Source: Hippasteria phrygiana
Taxonomy: Eukaryota > Echinodermata > Asteroidea > Valvatida > Goniasteridae
Direction: 5' to 3'
DNA length: 64,000 nt
Assembly (NCBI GenBank): GCA_037893225.1
Contig: JAZGUH010000562.1
Coordinates: forward strand, 310,001-374,000
Shown: piece by piece, positions 1-12,539 of the stretch
Numbering within the stretch: the first letter of the stretch is position 1
Layout of the letters: every line of letters starts with the position of its first letter
The notes under the pieces: model-generated
Seen by the model: only the letters and a program-made list of their open reading frames with translations
Told to the model about the DNA's origin: nothing
The model's database searches: none
Program-made: the position numbers and the translations under genes

Positions 1-509
1 GCAGCTTCCATTTCAATTCTAATTGATTCGATGCTTTCGCCCAATATGAATTTTACTAATTAATATACGGTAACGCCAGCAAATTCCATTGGAATTACAC
101 ATGTGCATCTCTAGCTCTGTAGCCAGCTTTGAAATCGTGCTATGTTTTACGGTGTGTATGCGAAGAGTGTATGGGCCTAGGATTTATGTTCACGCGAGAT
201 CTCGCGCTATACATACCGTACGGAGATGTGACGTCGTAGCTGTCGCCATAGTGATGGATCTTGTCAGACGAAAAGGACCCGGGGCTGCTTCCATCTGTCT
301 GAAAATATAACAAGGAAAGAAAGAGGGTCGGTGTGAGATTCGGCCAGAAAGTCATTTCGCATCTCGCAAGAAATCAATCCAGCCAGGAGCAAATTTTTAG
401 CTGAGCTCCAAAACTTGCTGAAAAGAAAAATCACATGGAGTTTTGGCCAGTAAGCCGTTTTTCACAAAGCAAGACTATTTTTGTGCTAAGCAGTTTCGTG
501 AAATCAGCC
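1..509. other. No recognisable feature
   Basis: Only short chance open frames; no repeat shared with the rest of the window was noticed. Confidence 0.6.
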
Positions 510-678
510 CCGGTGTAGCGTGAATTTCAGCCACTATGAAATAACGGCTCATTGGTAGTATTGCACATGCCTAAAGTGAGGATAATTAGGAGAGTGGCCG
601 GTCACGTGAGAGGGTTTAACCGGTAATAGGGAAAAGAAGTCCGATTTTCATAGGAGTCTGATTTTCATATGACACCGG
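510..678 (+). repeat. Dispersed repeat X, copy 1 (CCGGTGT ends)
   Basis: Starts CCGGTGTAGCGTGAATTTCA and ends catatgACACCGG, so the ends are inverted. Contains aattaggagagtggccggtc and gtccgattttcataggagtc. Four copies are in the window. Confidence 0.7.
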
Positions 679-2761
679 TACCCCGAACCAACTGCAGGAA
701 GGGACACTGAATGACATGTCCCTTGCGTCGTGGCAAACAAACATTTGGCTAGCAAATTACATCGCCACAATCAAAACACGGGATTAGAGTTTATGAAGGA
801 TACCAATTGGGAAATGCCCGTGGCGGGGGAAGTTAGCGGAGTGTTGATGTACTCGGTTGATACAGAATACACATTGCGGCGCCGCGGCATGCAATTCCCG
901 ATGACAGATATACAGAATATTTAACTTTTCCCCTCAGAGAAGTTACAGCAAATGTATAATTCCCTGCTGGCATCGTCCCAACAAGAGAAAGATAAGTTCG
1001 AAAACGGCAGGAAAAATCTCTGGGGATTAGTCATTATTGCTGGGTTCTTGTTAAACGTCCTGATTAACAGAGCTCGACACTCGTCTCAGCGCCAGGCGTC
1101 AAATCAGATTAGGGCTAATCCCGCCTGATCCCCTGTTTGGCTACGCACGTATCCAGCGTTGACACATGCCGCGTACCAAGTGGCGTCACCAAGGGATACG
1201 CTCTGACATCATCTGGGGATCCAGGAAGCTGGATTATCCAATCAACATATCCGGAGGTGGTCCCTGAATCCCAATTCTTTCCCTGTGTTGTATTGGGTGA
1301 GGGTGGGGGGGGGGGGGGGGGGGAGGGAGTTGGTTGCGCGTTTTCGGGAGATAAATTTTCGGCAGGAAATTAGGCCAATTTACCTCAGGAACCCTTGTAG
1401 GTGTTACGCGTGTTTGGGATGTTTCCTGAAATATACTTGACGAGATTTGGAACATTGTTCCAACTCTTCAGGGGAATTGTGCTTTTTAAGGCGCGAGCAG
1501 CTACAGCCTTTGTTCTTTGCAGCTCAGTCAGATATGAGTGGTTTGCGTCTGAATGAATACGAATTTACCGTCGAAGTCCGGAGTTCGCTGACCTCAGAAA
1601 GAGCCTCTTATACTTCGGTCATCGTAAGCGGTATAGCACCCCGCAAAACCTCCGACACAACCACATCACAAGCTGAGGTTTCCCTCTTCAGATCAATACC
1701 GCAGGGCTTGCGTGTGGGAAGCTCTTGTAGACGAGAAAGCAGTGTACATTTTGTCGGCAGGATTTTAACACAGCGTGCTCAGTCAGGAGAAACTACATAA
1801 TAGGCCTCAGAATTGTACACTGCAAAAACTGAGGCGTTAGCTTAAAACCATGCGGTACCGGTATCTGTATTGAACGAATAGTTGTTTAACACCACAGTTG
1901 TTTAATGTATAGTTGGGTTAGATATTTTTTGCTTTGTGTATGAATATTATGAGAATTCATTTTAAGGGCGTGTGCGGCTAGTTCTCTCTGCCCTTGTGCT
2001 TGGACAAACTGGTCCCGGGGTATGGGTGAGACAAAGTTTGTAGTTCCGAGAAAAAGAATGGCATTTCATCGTATTTTAAATATTGAGAAATGATAGTTTC
2101 TTTAAAGACTCTTTGGAATTAACAAAATTCATCAATCTGCTAAAACCTGTTATTGACATATTCATTTCACCTGATTTTATAGCGTCACTGATCTGTAAAA
2201 GTGCCTGGATGTAATTTTCTATTCAAAATGGACTTGGAGATTAGAACGATGTGATTTGGACAATGGGTCTTCACGTCCTATTCTTTATAAAATCAGATTA
2301 ACAAATAATACATTGTGACTTCTGGATGTGATTTTGGCCCCCATTTGTTACAAATCACATCCGCCTAATTCCCCCTTTCCATTTTGGATGGAAAATCCCG
2401 CCCAGGGATTTCACAGTGATATATAGGTTCAACTCATATCAAATTCGATAGAAATCATCATCATCATCATCCTCTTTTCGGATTACACTTGAAATATAGG
2501 TAATTAGAATTTCCGGATTTAGAAGTTTGAGTACGACGCTAAAATTAGAAACATTATCTTCAAGTTGAGAGTGGATCATAACCTGAGGCTCAAGGAAAAT
2601 GATTGTCCCGTTAAGAGACAAGGATTACATATGAAGGTGACCGGGTGGGGTGGGAGTGAGGGGCAGGACTAAATTTGGTCCCAAGTATGTATCAAAACCG
2701 CGTTTGTTTGGCACGATTAAGGAATATGACCCTAAAACAAACCTATATAATGCCGTCCGTA
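679..2761. other. Gene-free stretch
   Basis: Contains the poly-G run at 1305-1323 and a TTAACACC-type palindrome remnant near 1885. The open frame at 1447-1800 (117 residues, no family resemblance) is not supported as a gene. Confidence 0.6.
1305..1323 (+). repeat. Poly-G tract (one of many)
   Basis: Runs of 15 or more G or C also lie at 3562-3588, 7078-7101, 24913-24928, 26496-26510, 29822-29842, 30655-30673, 30803-30825, 32697-32726, 38771-38794 and 43181-43198. They often sit inside or next to dispersed repeats. Confidence 0.9.
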
Positions 2762-2975
2762 TAGCCTGGTGGCTATACGGCGTTATGGGCTTATGACTTC
2801 TGACTAGCGCCCCACCCCCGCGCAAAAACACTGACAATTTAGGAGACCACCAACACAGGGCAAGATAGCTCAGTTGGTAGAGCGTCAGTACCGCGGTATT
2901 CCGGAGGGAGGTTCAAACCCCGCTCCTGTCAGTTTTCTCTGTTCACTTTGAAAATTCATTCAACTTACCTATAGG
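2762..2975 (+). mobile_element. tRNA-derived SINE copy (linker + one tRNA unit)
   Basis: The linker end (gctatacggcgttatggg, then tgactagcgcccca) is followed by a tRNA-like unit at 2859-2930 with A box TAGCTCAGTTGG and a decayed B box (ggttcaaacc), then ttctctgttcactttgaaaa and the start of another linker. Confidence 0.75.
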
Positions 2976-3002
2976 AGTTTCCCTTGTGGTATGTAATTAT
3001 TT

Positions 3003-3295
3003 GAGTTTGTATATGCCGGCAATCGTGGACCTAGGACAAAAGAATTCGGGCGTAGACAAAGAGGTCCACGTTTGACCTAACGTCCACGTACATGACTGTG
3101 TGTGTGTGTGAGTTTGTATATGCCGGCAATCGTGGACCTAGGACAAAAGAATTCGAGCGTAGACAAAGGGTCCACGTTTGACCTAACGTCCACGATTGAA
3201 AATCGTGTACAAAACCAATGGGAGGCCTTCCGAAAAAGTTAGAGTATAAACAAAAGAGGAACAATGGGAGGTCCACGATTGCACCCGTTTACATG

Positions 3296-3332
<37 letters not shown>
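3003..3332 (+). repeat. Tandem duplication plus (TG)n, repeat Y
   Basis: A unit beginning gagtttgtatatgccggcaa is repeated with a 107-bp period (3003 and 3110). Then follow the repeat Y section (gtgtacaaaaccaatgggag, aaaaagttagagtataaac) and a TG run at 3298-3332. Repeat Y recurs at 8023-8180 and 30835-31018. Confidence 0.75.
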
Positions 3333-3333
<1 letters not shown>

Positions 3334-3635
3334 GAACCCGTAAATAATATAGATACAGGATGTACGCATGCGCGCAAAATTCCTTGCTAACCGTGAAATC
3401 AGCTACGTTTGGCGCAGAATTTTCTGCTATAATTAGCAAAAATTTTTCGCTAACTGTTGCGGATTCCATGAAATGGGACCGAATTCATCTATACGATGTC
3501 CCACAAAAAGGAATATTCATAGTTTTGCACAAAGCGTTAATTGGCATAAACCAGCACCCCACCCCCCCCCCCCCCCCCCCCCCCCCCCGCCGCTGGAAAT
3601 CAATATCCCCACACCCGCCAACTGAACCATCGTAA

Positions 3636-4991
3636 CTCCACTAATCAGAATGAAGAGAGGGCGCTCTTCACGTCTAAGATGTGAGGTGCATTGCCATGCT
3701 AGTGCATATTACTCGCAGTAGTCACGATGAGGCTGCAGAAAAGAGACGACGAAACACAAGTCCTAAACCCTCAGTATACGCGTCAAGTTGCATAAAGAGC
3801 GATTGTTTAAGAGTTAACTATAGAATACTTTTCTGCGGGTTGATTGGGTATTTCCGGAGGGTGGCAAATTGTAAGAAAAACAGACACGGGAAAGTTAGGT
3901 CGTCTGTGATTTCTACAGCCATTATTCCGAGTGCAAACCGGTAACATAAATCCAGTTATTACCTCAGTCATGTCTAAAATGATTTTACAAAGGTATTAGG
4001 CCTATATATAATAAATGCAAAACGCATGTAAGTGCTATGCACACAAATCTGCTTAGCAGAAAAAAGTCTTGGGTATGTGAGCTAAATGTCAACTAAATGG
4101 TGATGTATAGGTCTGTGATTTTTGCTAACCAAGTATAAATTTGCTTTAATAAGTGGTATTTTCTGCTAAGAACATGCATTATGAAATTAGGACCTGGTTA
4201 ATTATTTTCTGTTCACACAGCAGTAGTCTCTAGCTGTATGAAAACAATCACACTGTTCCTATCAGGACTGCTTAAAACAGCACCAAGTTTTTTGTTAAAT
4301 AAACACTAATATCAATTCATGTAATAACATTTTCCCCTGATGCTACTTATGTAATGGAAAAGTCCCTGTGTATGCGTGTACTTGAATTTTGGGATTAAAT
4401 CACATCGCATCGTGGGCTGGTATGAGGGGTCACGTTACCCAAGCTCGCTTGGAATCCGCACAATGCAGCCTCCATTATTTTTTGGTAATTACTTCCTAAT
4501 TAAAATAGATAGGTATGGCCTTGCTATGGGCCACAGAAGAACCACCATCGATAGGAAATGAGGTTGGGGTACCGGTATATGAACATGGTACGGCCGTACG
4601 AGTCAATGTATTTCGGTAGGTTCTTTTTACGATGATAGGCCTATACTTGCCGCCCGCGGCACGTCAGTCGTTGAGCCTTGGGACGACCAAATTAACCACG
4701 ATTTATCGGTTCGCTTGGAAGCTTTCGGGCAAACCCCTTTTCGTACTGAAAAAGGGCATATATATTCAGCTGGTAACAGCAATTACGCAATCTATCATCT
4801 CAGTGAACCTTGTATGCTGAGTACGGTATCATTCTTGACGCACATATTGAAACAAAATACGAAGGCCACACTATCAATAGTAGAACCTTTAACATTTCAA
4901 CAACAAAATCCTTTACATTCCTATCTCATCAATATTAGCCACTTTATGTCTTATTATTGCGCCCTTTCCCCATATAACAACCTCCTATTTA
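3636..4991. other. Gene-free stretch
   Basis: AT-rich; no domain, RNA gene or transposon end recognised. Confidence 0.6.
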
Positions 4992-5665
4992 TACGCTGCA
5001 AAAAACAGTGTTTAGCAATTAAACACTTTTCTAAACACTTTCTTGCTATTAGTTTGTAAACAAGTTCACATAACTAAACATGTTTAGCGTTTTGACGGAT
5101 TGTGTTTAGCCATTGAACATTAATGTTTAGGAATTGAACACGTAATGTTTAGCTTCTAACTTGTTATAAACAAAGATTCTGACAATTTGGGAGACTGCCA
5201 ACATAGGGCAAGACAGCTCAGTTAGTAGAGCGCCGGTACGGTGACCCAGAGGTCACAGGTTCGAATCCCGCTCCTGCCAGTTTCCTTGTTCACTTTGAAA
5301 ATATATTCAAATTTACCTAGCCAGTTCCCTTGTGGATTGTTTGACGAATTATAAGTTAAAAAGTCGTATCCTCATTGAGTGATCCCCACAATGTCGCTTC
5401 CCAGGTTGTATCGTAAAATTTGGTGTGATCCCTGGCTATACGGCATTCTGGGTTTATGACTTCTGACTAGCGCCCACCCGAACAAAGATACTGACAATTT
5501 GGGAGACCGCCAACATAGGGCAAGATAGCTCAGTTGGTGGTACGGTAACCCGGAGGTCGCAGGTTCGAACCCCGCTCCTGCCAGTTTCTTTGTTCACTTT
5601 GAAAATTGTTTATAAACTGATAGCAAGATTGAGTTTAATTGCTAAACACCGTTTTTAGAGTGTAC
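4992..5665. mobile_element. MITE with TGTTTAGC repeats, split by a SINE
   Basis: Left end tacgctgcaaaaaacagtg plus tttagcaattaaacac; right end is the inverted gtttaattgctaaacaccg plus tttttagagtgta. Internal gttta/taaac repeats (5040-5165). The dimeric SINE at 5172-5609 is inserted in it. Confidence 0.65.
5172..5609 (+). mobile_element. Dimeric tRNA-derived SINE, full-length copy
   Basis: Two tRNA-like units (5207-5279 and 5519-5583) separated by a ~190-bp linker, each followed by ttgttcactttgaaaa. Unit 1 keeps the internal pol III promoter: A box agctcagttagtag and B box GGTTCGAATCC. Unit 2 has lost 8 bases of the D arm. The whole dimer is bracketed by the direct repeat TTATAAAC (5164-5171, 5610-5617), so the dimer moved as one unit. 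It sits inside the MITE at 4992-5665. Confidence 0.85.
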
Positions 5666-6856
5666 CTGTGATATCCTTTTGTAATATCTTAATAGTTTAA
5701 TAATATTGCTGTAATTTTGTTTTCTGCTTTGCCTATTAATTAATATGATCTTATTTTATATTGATCCTCTGACCTCCAAAAGGAGACTTTAATAGCATTT
5801 TTGCTCATCGGTATCCTACCGTTTGTATTGTTTTTCAAACTTTAACCTAAATGTACGTGATTTACAATGTGGTGCATAAATTCAATCATTCATTGAATTC
5901 TTATACAATACCCCCCCAAAAAATATTTGCTAACTCAAACCAAACATAACCCTCCATTGATTGTACAATGTATCTGCTATTTTCTGATTATCACTTGGAG
6001 ATGTCAGGTGCGGTGGAACACTTTTGAAAGTGGGGGCGGGGGGGGGGGGGAGCAGCTCCGGCGCCGGCCGGCTGCTGTCCTTTCCTATGTTTTTATTTAT
6101 GCTGAACTGCCAAAAGTGTAGGGGTGGGGGACATTTCCCAAAAGTGCAAAAAGTGGGTTGCCATTGGCCGCCATAAACTTCTGTTCCGCCGCCAGTGGGA
6201 GAGGTTGTTGGACAGTCGGTCAAACATGGCAAAATCAATACATTTGACGAGGCTACAGAGATCCTGATACGGAAGTGAATAACTATGAACAAATTATTAC
6301 CTCTATAATAGTCTTTCGACCAAGTCATTGGTCAGTCACAATCGTGAATGACTAATTAATTATAGGGATTAAGCATTGTTCAAACTATACAAATAGGCTT
6401 CCCGATTGCGGTCGCCTGCGTCATTCTCGCAGTGATTCACCTGTGGTCACGTTGACAGTGTGCCAATAAAAATGCCTGATCTCAGAAACGACATTGAATT
6501 GTCGTTTCTTATTGGTTTTTCTTAAAAGAGACCCCCAAATGTAAAAGATCCGTGCTCAGTGAATCAGAGCCTTTTTCGTGTGCTTTTATATACGTGGTGG
6601 TGGTGGTGCTGTTGTTATGTTAGTGCTACTGCTGTTGATGCTGCTGCGTTTTTTTCGTTCTCGTCTTGTTGTCACTGTTGTCATTTTGTTGTTACCACTG
6701 TACATGGAGGTTGATATCGCCATCGTTGATCTTCTTGATGTCATGGTCGTCGCTGATGCTAATTTATTTGTAGAATACAATTTCTGGGATTTGCGCATGA
6801 AGGTCATGATTTGTTGACACCTTGATTTAACAACTTCATAACTCGAACTCCCTGTG
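5666..6856. other. Gene-free stretch
   Basis: Poly-G near 6040-6050 and a GTT/GTC trinucleotide-rich region at 6590-6760 whose open frames on both strands are low complexity. Confidence 0.6.
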
Positions 6857-7197
6857 CAAGGGCGGATCCAGATTTGGGGGGGGGGTCCGACCCCCCCCCT
6901 CCCCCAGCCCCCTCCCCTCCCCCGCTCGTTGCCATTTTTTTCTCTGTTGTTCTTCGTAAGGGCCTCAGCCTAAAGTTGCAAACCAGACAAGCAAAACCCT
7001 GTAAAGGTCTTATTTTGCGTGTACGGTTAAGAACAAAACAAAGAGGTTAAATGGCGCCACCAATGTTGAGAAAGTGTCCCCCCCCCCCCCCCCCCCCCCC
7101 CACTGTAAAACATTTTGGGAGTTAACTTTTTGGGCAAATGTACAAAAAGAAATTTCAGAAACCGCCCCCCGTGCAAACAATCCTGGATCCGCCCCTG
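6857..7197. mobile_element. hAT-like MITE with poly-C core
   Basis: Inverted ends CAAGGGCGGATCCAG / complement of CAGGGGCGGATCCAGGATT, a terminal form commonly seen in animal hAT elements. CTGTG occurs at both borders (6852-6856, 7198-7202), probably the remains of an 8-bp duplication. The core holds G and C runs at 6878-6925 and 7078-7101. Confidence 0.65.
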
Positions 7198-7544
7198 CTG
7201 TGTTAAGTGATTTGAATATTCTTGAACATCTCTGGCTTCATTTGCTTGACTATTTCATTTGTAAGACAAGAACTCATCTGTTTGGTGGCCAAACCAAACA
7301 GAAAGGACTATGGAATTTTGGAATGTATACGCAGAGTAATCCGCAGGCTTCTTGAAACAAAAACAGGCCTTAATTAAATTAAACGTGAAAACACTCATTA
7401 GTAACAATGCTAACAAGCAACTTAAGGTCAAAGGCCGGAAAACTTAGGCTTTCTCCCATGAGTGAGAATAAGATAAAAGACTCGAAGTGCAAGGAGTGTT
7501 TGTGCAACAATTAAACAGTACGTGCGTTTTACTTGCTATCGCAG

Positions 7545-7763
7545 ATGTTCGCACCAGGTATGCTAGCGAGACCCACCCTTCTTCGCGGCTTGGCGGCCAG
7601 GCGGGCCGTGCGACACGCGCGGCCGCCGTCCCAGACGCAATTTAGACGGCGGGGCCCGGGGGCTAATAACACGGTGGCTCAGCGCAGCTTGTGGTTTACC
7701 GCGGGATCTGCAAATCGGAAGTTGTCAAATACGGTAGATGGATTGCTCGTTACTTTCGCTTGA
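7545..7763 (+). other. Unrecognised open frame after an acceptor-like site
   Basis: A GC-rich island in AT-rich surroundings. ATG follows tgctatcgcag and opens MFAPGMLARPTLLRGLAARR, an Arg/Ala-rich start that would suit a mitochondrial presequence, continuing to a stop at 7763. No family was recognised and no downstream exon was found. Could be the first exon of a gene or chance. Confidence 0.2.
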
Positions 7764-7870
7764 TTTTGCTCAGACTTTCACTTGATGATTCCTTAACTAA
7801 AGCGCCACTGACATTAAACAGAACTTTTGTCTATGATCATTCTCTAAAGAATTGCCTGTATAGCTGAACA

Positions 7871-8009
7871 CTGGTCTGGTCTGGTCTGGTCTGGTCTGGT
7901 CTGGTCTATAGTCTAGTCTGGTCTGGTCTGGTCTGGTCTGGTCTGGTCTGGTCTGGTCTGGTCTGGTCTGGTCTGGTCTGGTCTGGTCTGGTCTGGTCTG
8001 GTGTCTGGT
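7871..8009 (+). repeat. (CTGGT)n pentamer satellite
   Basis: About 25 tandem CTGGT units with one break (ctatagtctag at 7905-7915). The left flank (cagaacttttgtctatgatc) is shared with the 34.4-kb array. Confidence 0.95.
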
Positions 8010-8022
8010 TTTACATTCAATA

Positions 8023-8180
8023 GGGGACCTTTGACGATGGAGGACAATAGGGTCCGCGGTTGAGAAAGGTCCCCGGTTGAAAACCGTGTACAAAACCAAT
8101 TGCCAAAAAGTTAAAGTATGAACAATAGGAGGACAAAAGGAGGTCCCCGACTGAAGGTGTTTACACACTTGTATGGGTTG
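8023..8180 (+). repeat. Repeat Y, copy 2
   Basis: gaaaaccgtgtacaaaacca, aaaaagttaaagtatgaaca and ggaggtccccgactg match 3185-3300. Directly follows the CTGGT array. Confidence 0.7.
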
Positions 8181-9505
8181 GGTTGGGTTATGTGTTTTTG
8201 TTTTTTAATGGAAGTCATCCAATAAAGGTCTAAAAGCCACAGCATGTAGCCCAATGAACGGTGGGTGGGTTACTAACCCCAACGCTGTTCCTGAGCATAG
8301 GTGTAAATAGAGGATAAATCTTCAGCAGAAGTTGGAGAAATTCATCAAATGTTCAGACCTGTAGACCCAGGCGGGGGAACTTCCACTGATGGTGAGACCA
8401 ACTCACCCGGTCCCCCGTAAAAAGAACATGTGCCCTCTTCGGTAAAAGCAGGCCTGGAACTTGGAAGTATACATTGTAAACTGCACATGTAGTTAGCGAG
8501 CCAAGCTCACATTGAATCAATTTGGTATTGACAGTAAAGCAGTGCGGCTTAGACAGTACGGAAACAAGAAGCCTCGAGCCATGTTGCAAAGGCTAATGCC
8601 AGCGAAATCCTCGGAAATTTGACTTAATCTTGGCGTTTGCTTTGGGTTACACACAAAAGCCAGTATGGCTTTCATATTAACATTGCTCCTTGCTGCGCAT
8701 GTACAGGCTCATAAACAAACACATGGACTCTCGTGACATTTTAATTAAATTACAGAACAGAAGTGATACATTTTCACAAGCATCAACCGACGTGTAGACC
8801 GACAAACAAAAGACTCACAAGCCAACGGCAAAAATTAACAGGGAAACACGAGAGATAACAGAAACACAGATGGCCAACCAACAAACAGATTGGTCTATGA
8901 CCAGCCAATTATGGAATCATATCGCATACTTTAGGTCCGAGCCAAGACGAGTGCCACTTGCAAGTTACAACAAAACAACTTATCAAGTGAAAAGGTCCGT
9001 GATAGTGAATCGAGAAAAAAGAAGCTGAATACGGCATTCGTACACAAACAAAAATGCCAGAAACACGCCAAAACATGTAAGACTGGCACCACTGAGCTTT
9101 ACATCGAGTATGGCCGACCCTCTGGGAACGATCCTGACTGTTGGTAGACCAGATGGTATTCAGATCGGAAACGCAAACCTTTCGCTTTCAATCATTTTTG
9201 ACTTCTGCAGAGAACTTTCTTTCTCTCATCTCATGCTCTGTATGCACTATACTTGCTACTGCATATTTCTTTGTTGACCCTCTTCACGCACGTGACCAGA
9301 GAGCGCTAGATGTAAGCATAAGTCCACCGCTGGACCGCCTTATGGTCACAGTACATGTACATTATGCGGCACAGTAAACCACCCGCGCTTACCATATACC
9401 AGCACGATTGACTGATTTAGAATAATATGTACTTCACTGTCAATCTGCCATCACAACACTAGGCGGTCTAATATGGATTGGTGACGTCACATATTATCTT
9501 TAAAC
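8181..9505. other. Gene-free stretch
   Basis: No feature recognised beyond short chance frames. Confidence 0.6.
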
Positions 9506-9939
9506 GTAGTATACAAGATTTGCAAACATAACAAAACTACTGAATTATTACGAAATACCGTACTAGACTGTAAGTAAATAGCAGTCTCAAGCATCCTGTG
9601 AAATCATGGCACCTGGGGTGCTGTCGTTTTCAAGAAAAGTGGAAATTTACATCGTTTTCCAACGTTTGTCGGCCGACAATCATTGATAATAGTCTAGTTC
9701 CCCGACCTGATAATTTCCTGACCCTATAAATTGCTCCAATGTCTAAAGTGGGGTCAGGGAACCAGACTATTAGAACAGAATTTGTCCTCTCTGTTTTCTC
9801 AGTATCTATGCACACAAAATGTTAAACAGGTCAGTGTTACATACAGTACCGGTATTTGCCATAGCACGCTATAAAATACTAACCCCCACATTCGTTTATT
9901 TCTGAAAATTACAGCAAAAAAGCAAACGTTGTATACTAC
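9506..9939 (-). mobile_element. GTAGTATACAAC-ended MITE, copy 1
   Basis: Ends GTAGTATACAAGATTTGC and gcaaacgttgtatactac are inverted. Body motifs (atagtctagttccccgacct, cacctggggtgctgtcg) match the copies at 17392 and 63294 on the other strand. Confidence 0.75.
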
Positions 9940-10230
9940 ATTCAGGTTTAAGGGAACCATACTTTTTTTTTATAAACCAGGCTTTTTATAATTCGATGCA
10001 TGCAGGACTATGAGTTCTTTTCTGCTTGTTGCTGTGAATTTCCACCTCCATCGTAGCAATTTTAAGGAGTAAGTTCAACAAATTGGTTTTTATGTGTCCA
10101 TAGTTATGAGACAAAAAGACACACCAGCAGTACATTCATGCATTTTTTAAATGAATGCATTTTATACATTTTATGGGATTAGGTTCCATATTTCCATACT
10201 TGCTTGATTTTTTTGTTATGTTTATATCTT

Positions 10231-10816
10231 TTCAAAGTGAACAAAGAAAACTGGCAGGAGCGGGATTCGAACCTGCGACCTCCAGAATACCGTACCGGTG
10301 CTCTACCAACTGAGCTATATTGCCCTACGTTGGCTGTCTTCCAAATTGTCAGTATCTTTATACCCAGCACGATATGGGGCGGAGGAGTACCCCCTTTTGT
10401 CCCTATACCCTATACACGCTCCAGACTATTGTTACCTAACACATCCCCCATAGAGATCTGACAATAATTCCTGAGATTCCGGGAACACAATGACCAACAC
10501 AAAAGAGGGGGGGTTCCCTCTACCCCATATCGCGCGTCATGTATCTTTGTTCGGGTGGGCGCTAGTCAGAAGTCATAAACCCAGAATGCCGTATAGCCAG
10601 GGATCACACCCAATTTTACGAAACAACCTGGGAAGCGACATTGTGGGGATCACTCAATGAGGACATTACTTTTTAACTTATAATTCGTCAAATAATCCAC
10701 AAGGGAAACTGACTATTAGGTAAATTTGAATACATTTTTAAAATGAACAAAGAAAACTGGCAAGAGCGGGATTCGAACCTGCGACCTCCGGAATACCGTC
10801 GTTCTACCAACTGAGC
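10231..10816 (-). mobile_element. Dimeric tRNA-derived SINE with nested MITE
   Basis: Same dimer on the minus strand: tRNA-like units at 10253-10323 and 10759-10816, joined by the linker. A perfect 14-bp direct repeat TATGTTTATATCTT flanks it (10217-10230, 10817-10830), the hallmark of LINE-driven retroposition. The 5' end is truncated within a tRNA unit. A 181-bp MITE (10361-10541) lies in the linker. Confidence 0.87.
10361..10541. mobile_element. MITE nested in the SINE linker (GATATGGGG ends)
   Basis: 181 bp with ~35-bp imperfect inverted ends (cacgatatggggcgg / complement of ctaccccatatcgcg, continuing into acccccttttgt / acaaaagaggggggg). Flanked by TATCTTTA (10353-10360) and TATCTTTG (10542-10549). 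Intact SINE copies read gtatctttgttcggg without interruption, so the 8-bp duplication is supported by an empty site. Confidence 0.82.
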
Positions 10817-10830
10817 TATGTTTATATCTT

Positions 10831-12500
10831 GTTTGGACCATGATAGCTATTATTACTGTGTTAATGGGCTATTTTAAAGATCTGATTTTGGTCGCTGTTC
10901 TTAACAAGCTCTTTTGACAAGTGCGTTGTAATACGAAACAAAATTATCACCCTCTTACAATTGGTGGAAGGATTTTTCGTAGATTTGAAAAACCACCAGC
11001 TCCTATTTAGGCCTACGTTAAATGAAAACCAAACGTTAAGACCACGTTTGTATTTCATCGCAACTGCCATAAAAACAAGTTGAATTGCATACCAATTGAC
11101 GTTTCCATTAAGAACAGAAAGAAAAACATTGATTTGTAAAATTACTCAAAAATGGCTCAAAAATAACTCGATTACAATACATTAGGTCTAAACAAAAACG
11201 ACCTACCAAAAACCTACGGAACTTGGTTCGAATATTAAGACGATCAAAAAACAAAGGTTGTTTTCGGAACCACACCTTGATGGCGTAGGCGAGACTGTCA
11301 TTTTAAGGCCCAGCATGTCTGAACTTCTTTACAAGTCAAAGAAATGGCCAAGAATGCTTTTCATTCAGGCGTAGAATCCACCGATGCAGCTAAATAAAAG
11401 ATCTCTCTCCCACCGTGACGTTGAGTAACGCGCCCGCTGATTGGAGGAGACACCATAATGACTTTCCCTTGTATACTTGTCGTCTGCTCCCAAGGAAAAA
11501 AAATGGCGTGACACAAACTACTGTACGGGGATTACAGATTGGAAAATCAGATGGACCTTGCCGCCACCACCTACATCAATCAACTTCAGAACGAGTAGAT
11601 GATGCTTTGATGGTTTAAAAACAAAAAAAATATCGTAAATTTTCTTTTATGCCTATTTAATTTGCGTAGTGGAAGTTTCTGAATGCCACGATTGGAGGAT
11701 TCGTAACTCCAAAGTTTTTTTTTTTTTCTGCTCTGTTATCGATAATACGATGCAAGAATGTCAAGGTTTATAATTATGATAGCTATCCTGGAACTTAAAA
11801 GGTCCCGTGGACAATATTTGATTTGAATGATACCTGACGTTTGACATTTAGGTTCAACTATGATTGTAAGGCCACTCTACCAAATTACCTGCACCAAGCC
11901 GCCCAATACAACTATGTATTAATTTAATGTTGAGGAAGAAGGCATCTATGAGTTAATAGTAAGAGACCTTTGAGGAGCTAGTGTGTACAGGGATATTTAT
12001 TTCAAGCAGTTTCTATCGTCCCCTCGGGTTGTTAGGTTATTATAGACTAAAGCGTGTAATGCTATCATCAAATGGAATTTAACATAATAAAATGGGGCTT
12101 GTGGGTAAGAATTATAATTATGACCCATAAAATGGAGATTTGCCTGTATAACTCTCTGTTGCACCCAAATGAAAATTGGCGCCATTTTTCCTGATTGGTC
12201 AATATTTTCGAAATACATACCGTAAACCAATGTTCAATATTTACGAAATGCATAAACCAATGTTCAGACTTTATGTACTACACAATCTTGGAGTGATTTA
12301 GAAAATTACTTAGGACAAGTACATTTAACAAAGTCAGTTAAAATGAGTTTGCAATGAGTAAAATGGTCACCCACTCACAGCAAAGAACAGAAAGTGGGCG
12401 TTGCGTGTGCAAGGTCATGAAAAGGTCACCTCAAAAACTGAAGGAAAGGTACAGTTGCTTATCAGACCTCCCCGAGTCCAGGCATTACCATATACACCTC
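10831..12500. other. Gene-free stretch
   Basis: AT-rich, with an imperfect local duplication near 12190-12265 (aaatacataccgtaaaccaa / cgaaatgcataaaccaatgt). Nothing else recognised. Confidence 0.6.
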
Positions 12501-12539
12501 AGGTAAAATTTTGAAATAATAGAAAATATGAAATTGAAT

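Noticed and set aside
3003..3200. CRISPR-like repeat array
   Set aside because: Only two direct copies with a 107-bp period and no spacers; the genome is eukaryotic.
5207..5583. True tRNA genes
   Set aside because: A and B boxes are good, but acceptor and anticodon stems have mismatches, every copy has the same non-tRNA flanks, and target duplications surround the dimer. These are SINEs.
7797..8168. 123-codon frame with Asp-Gln-Thr-Arg-Pro repeats
   Set aside because: Translation of the CTGGT satellite.
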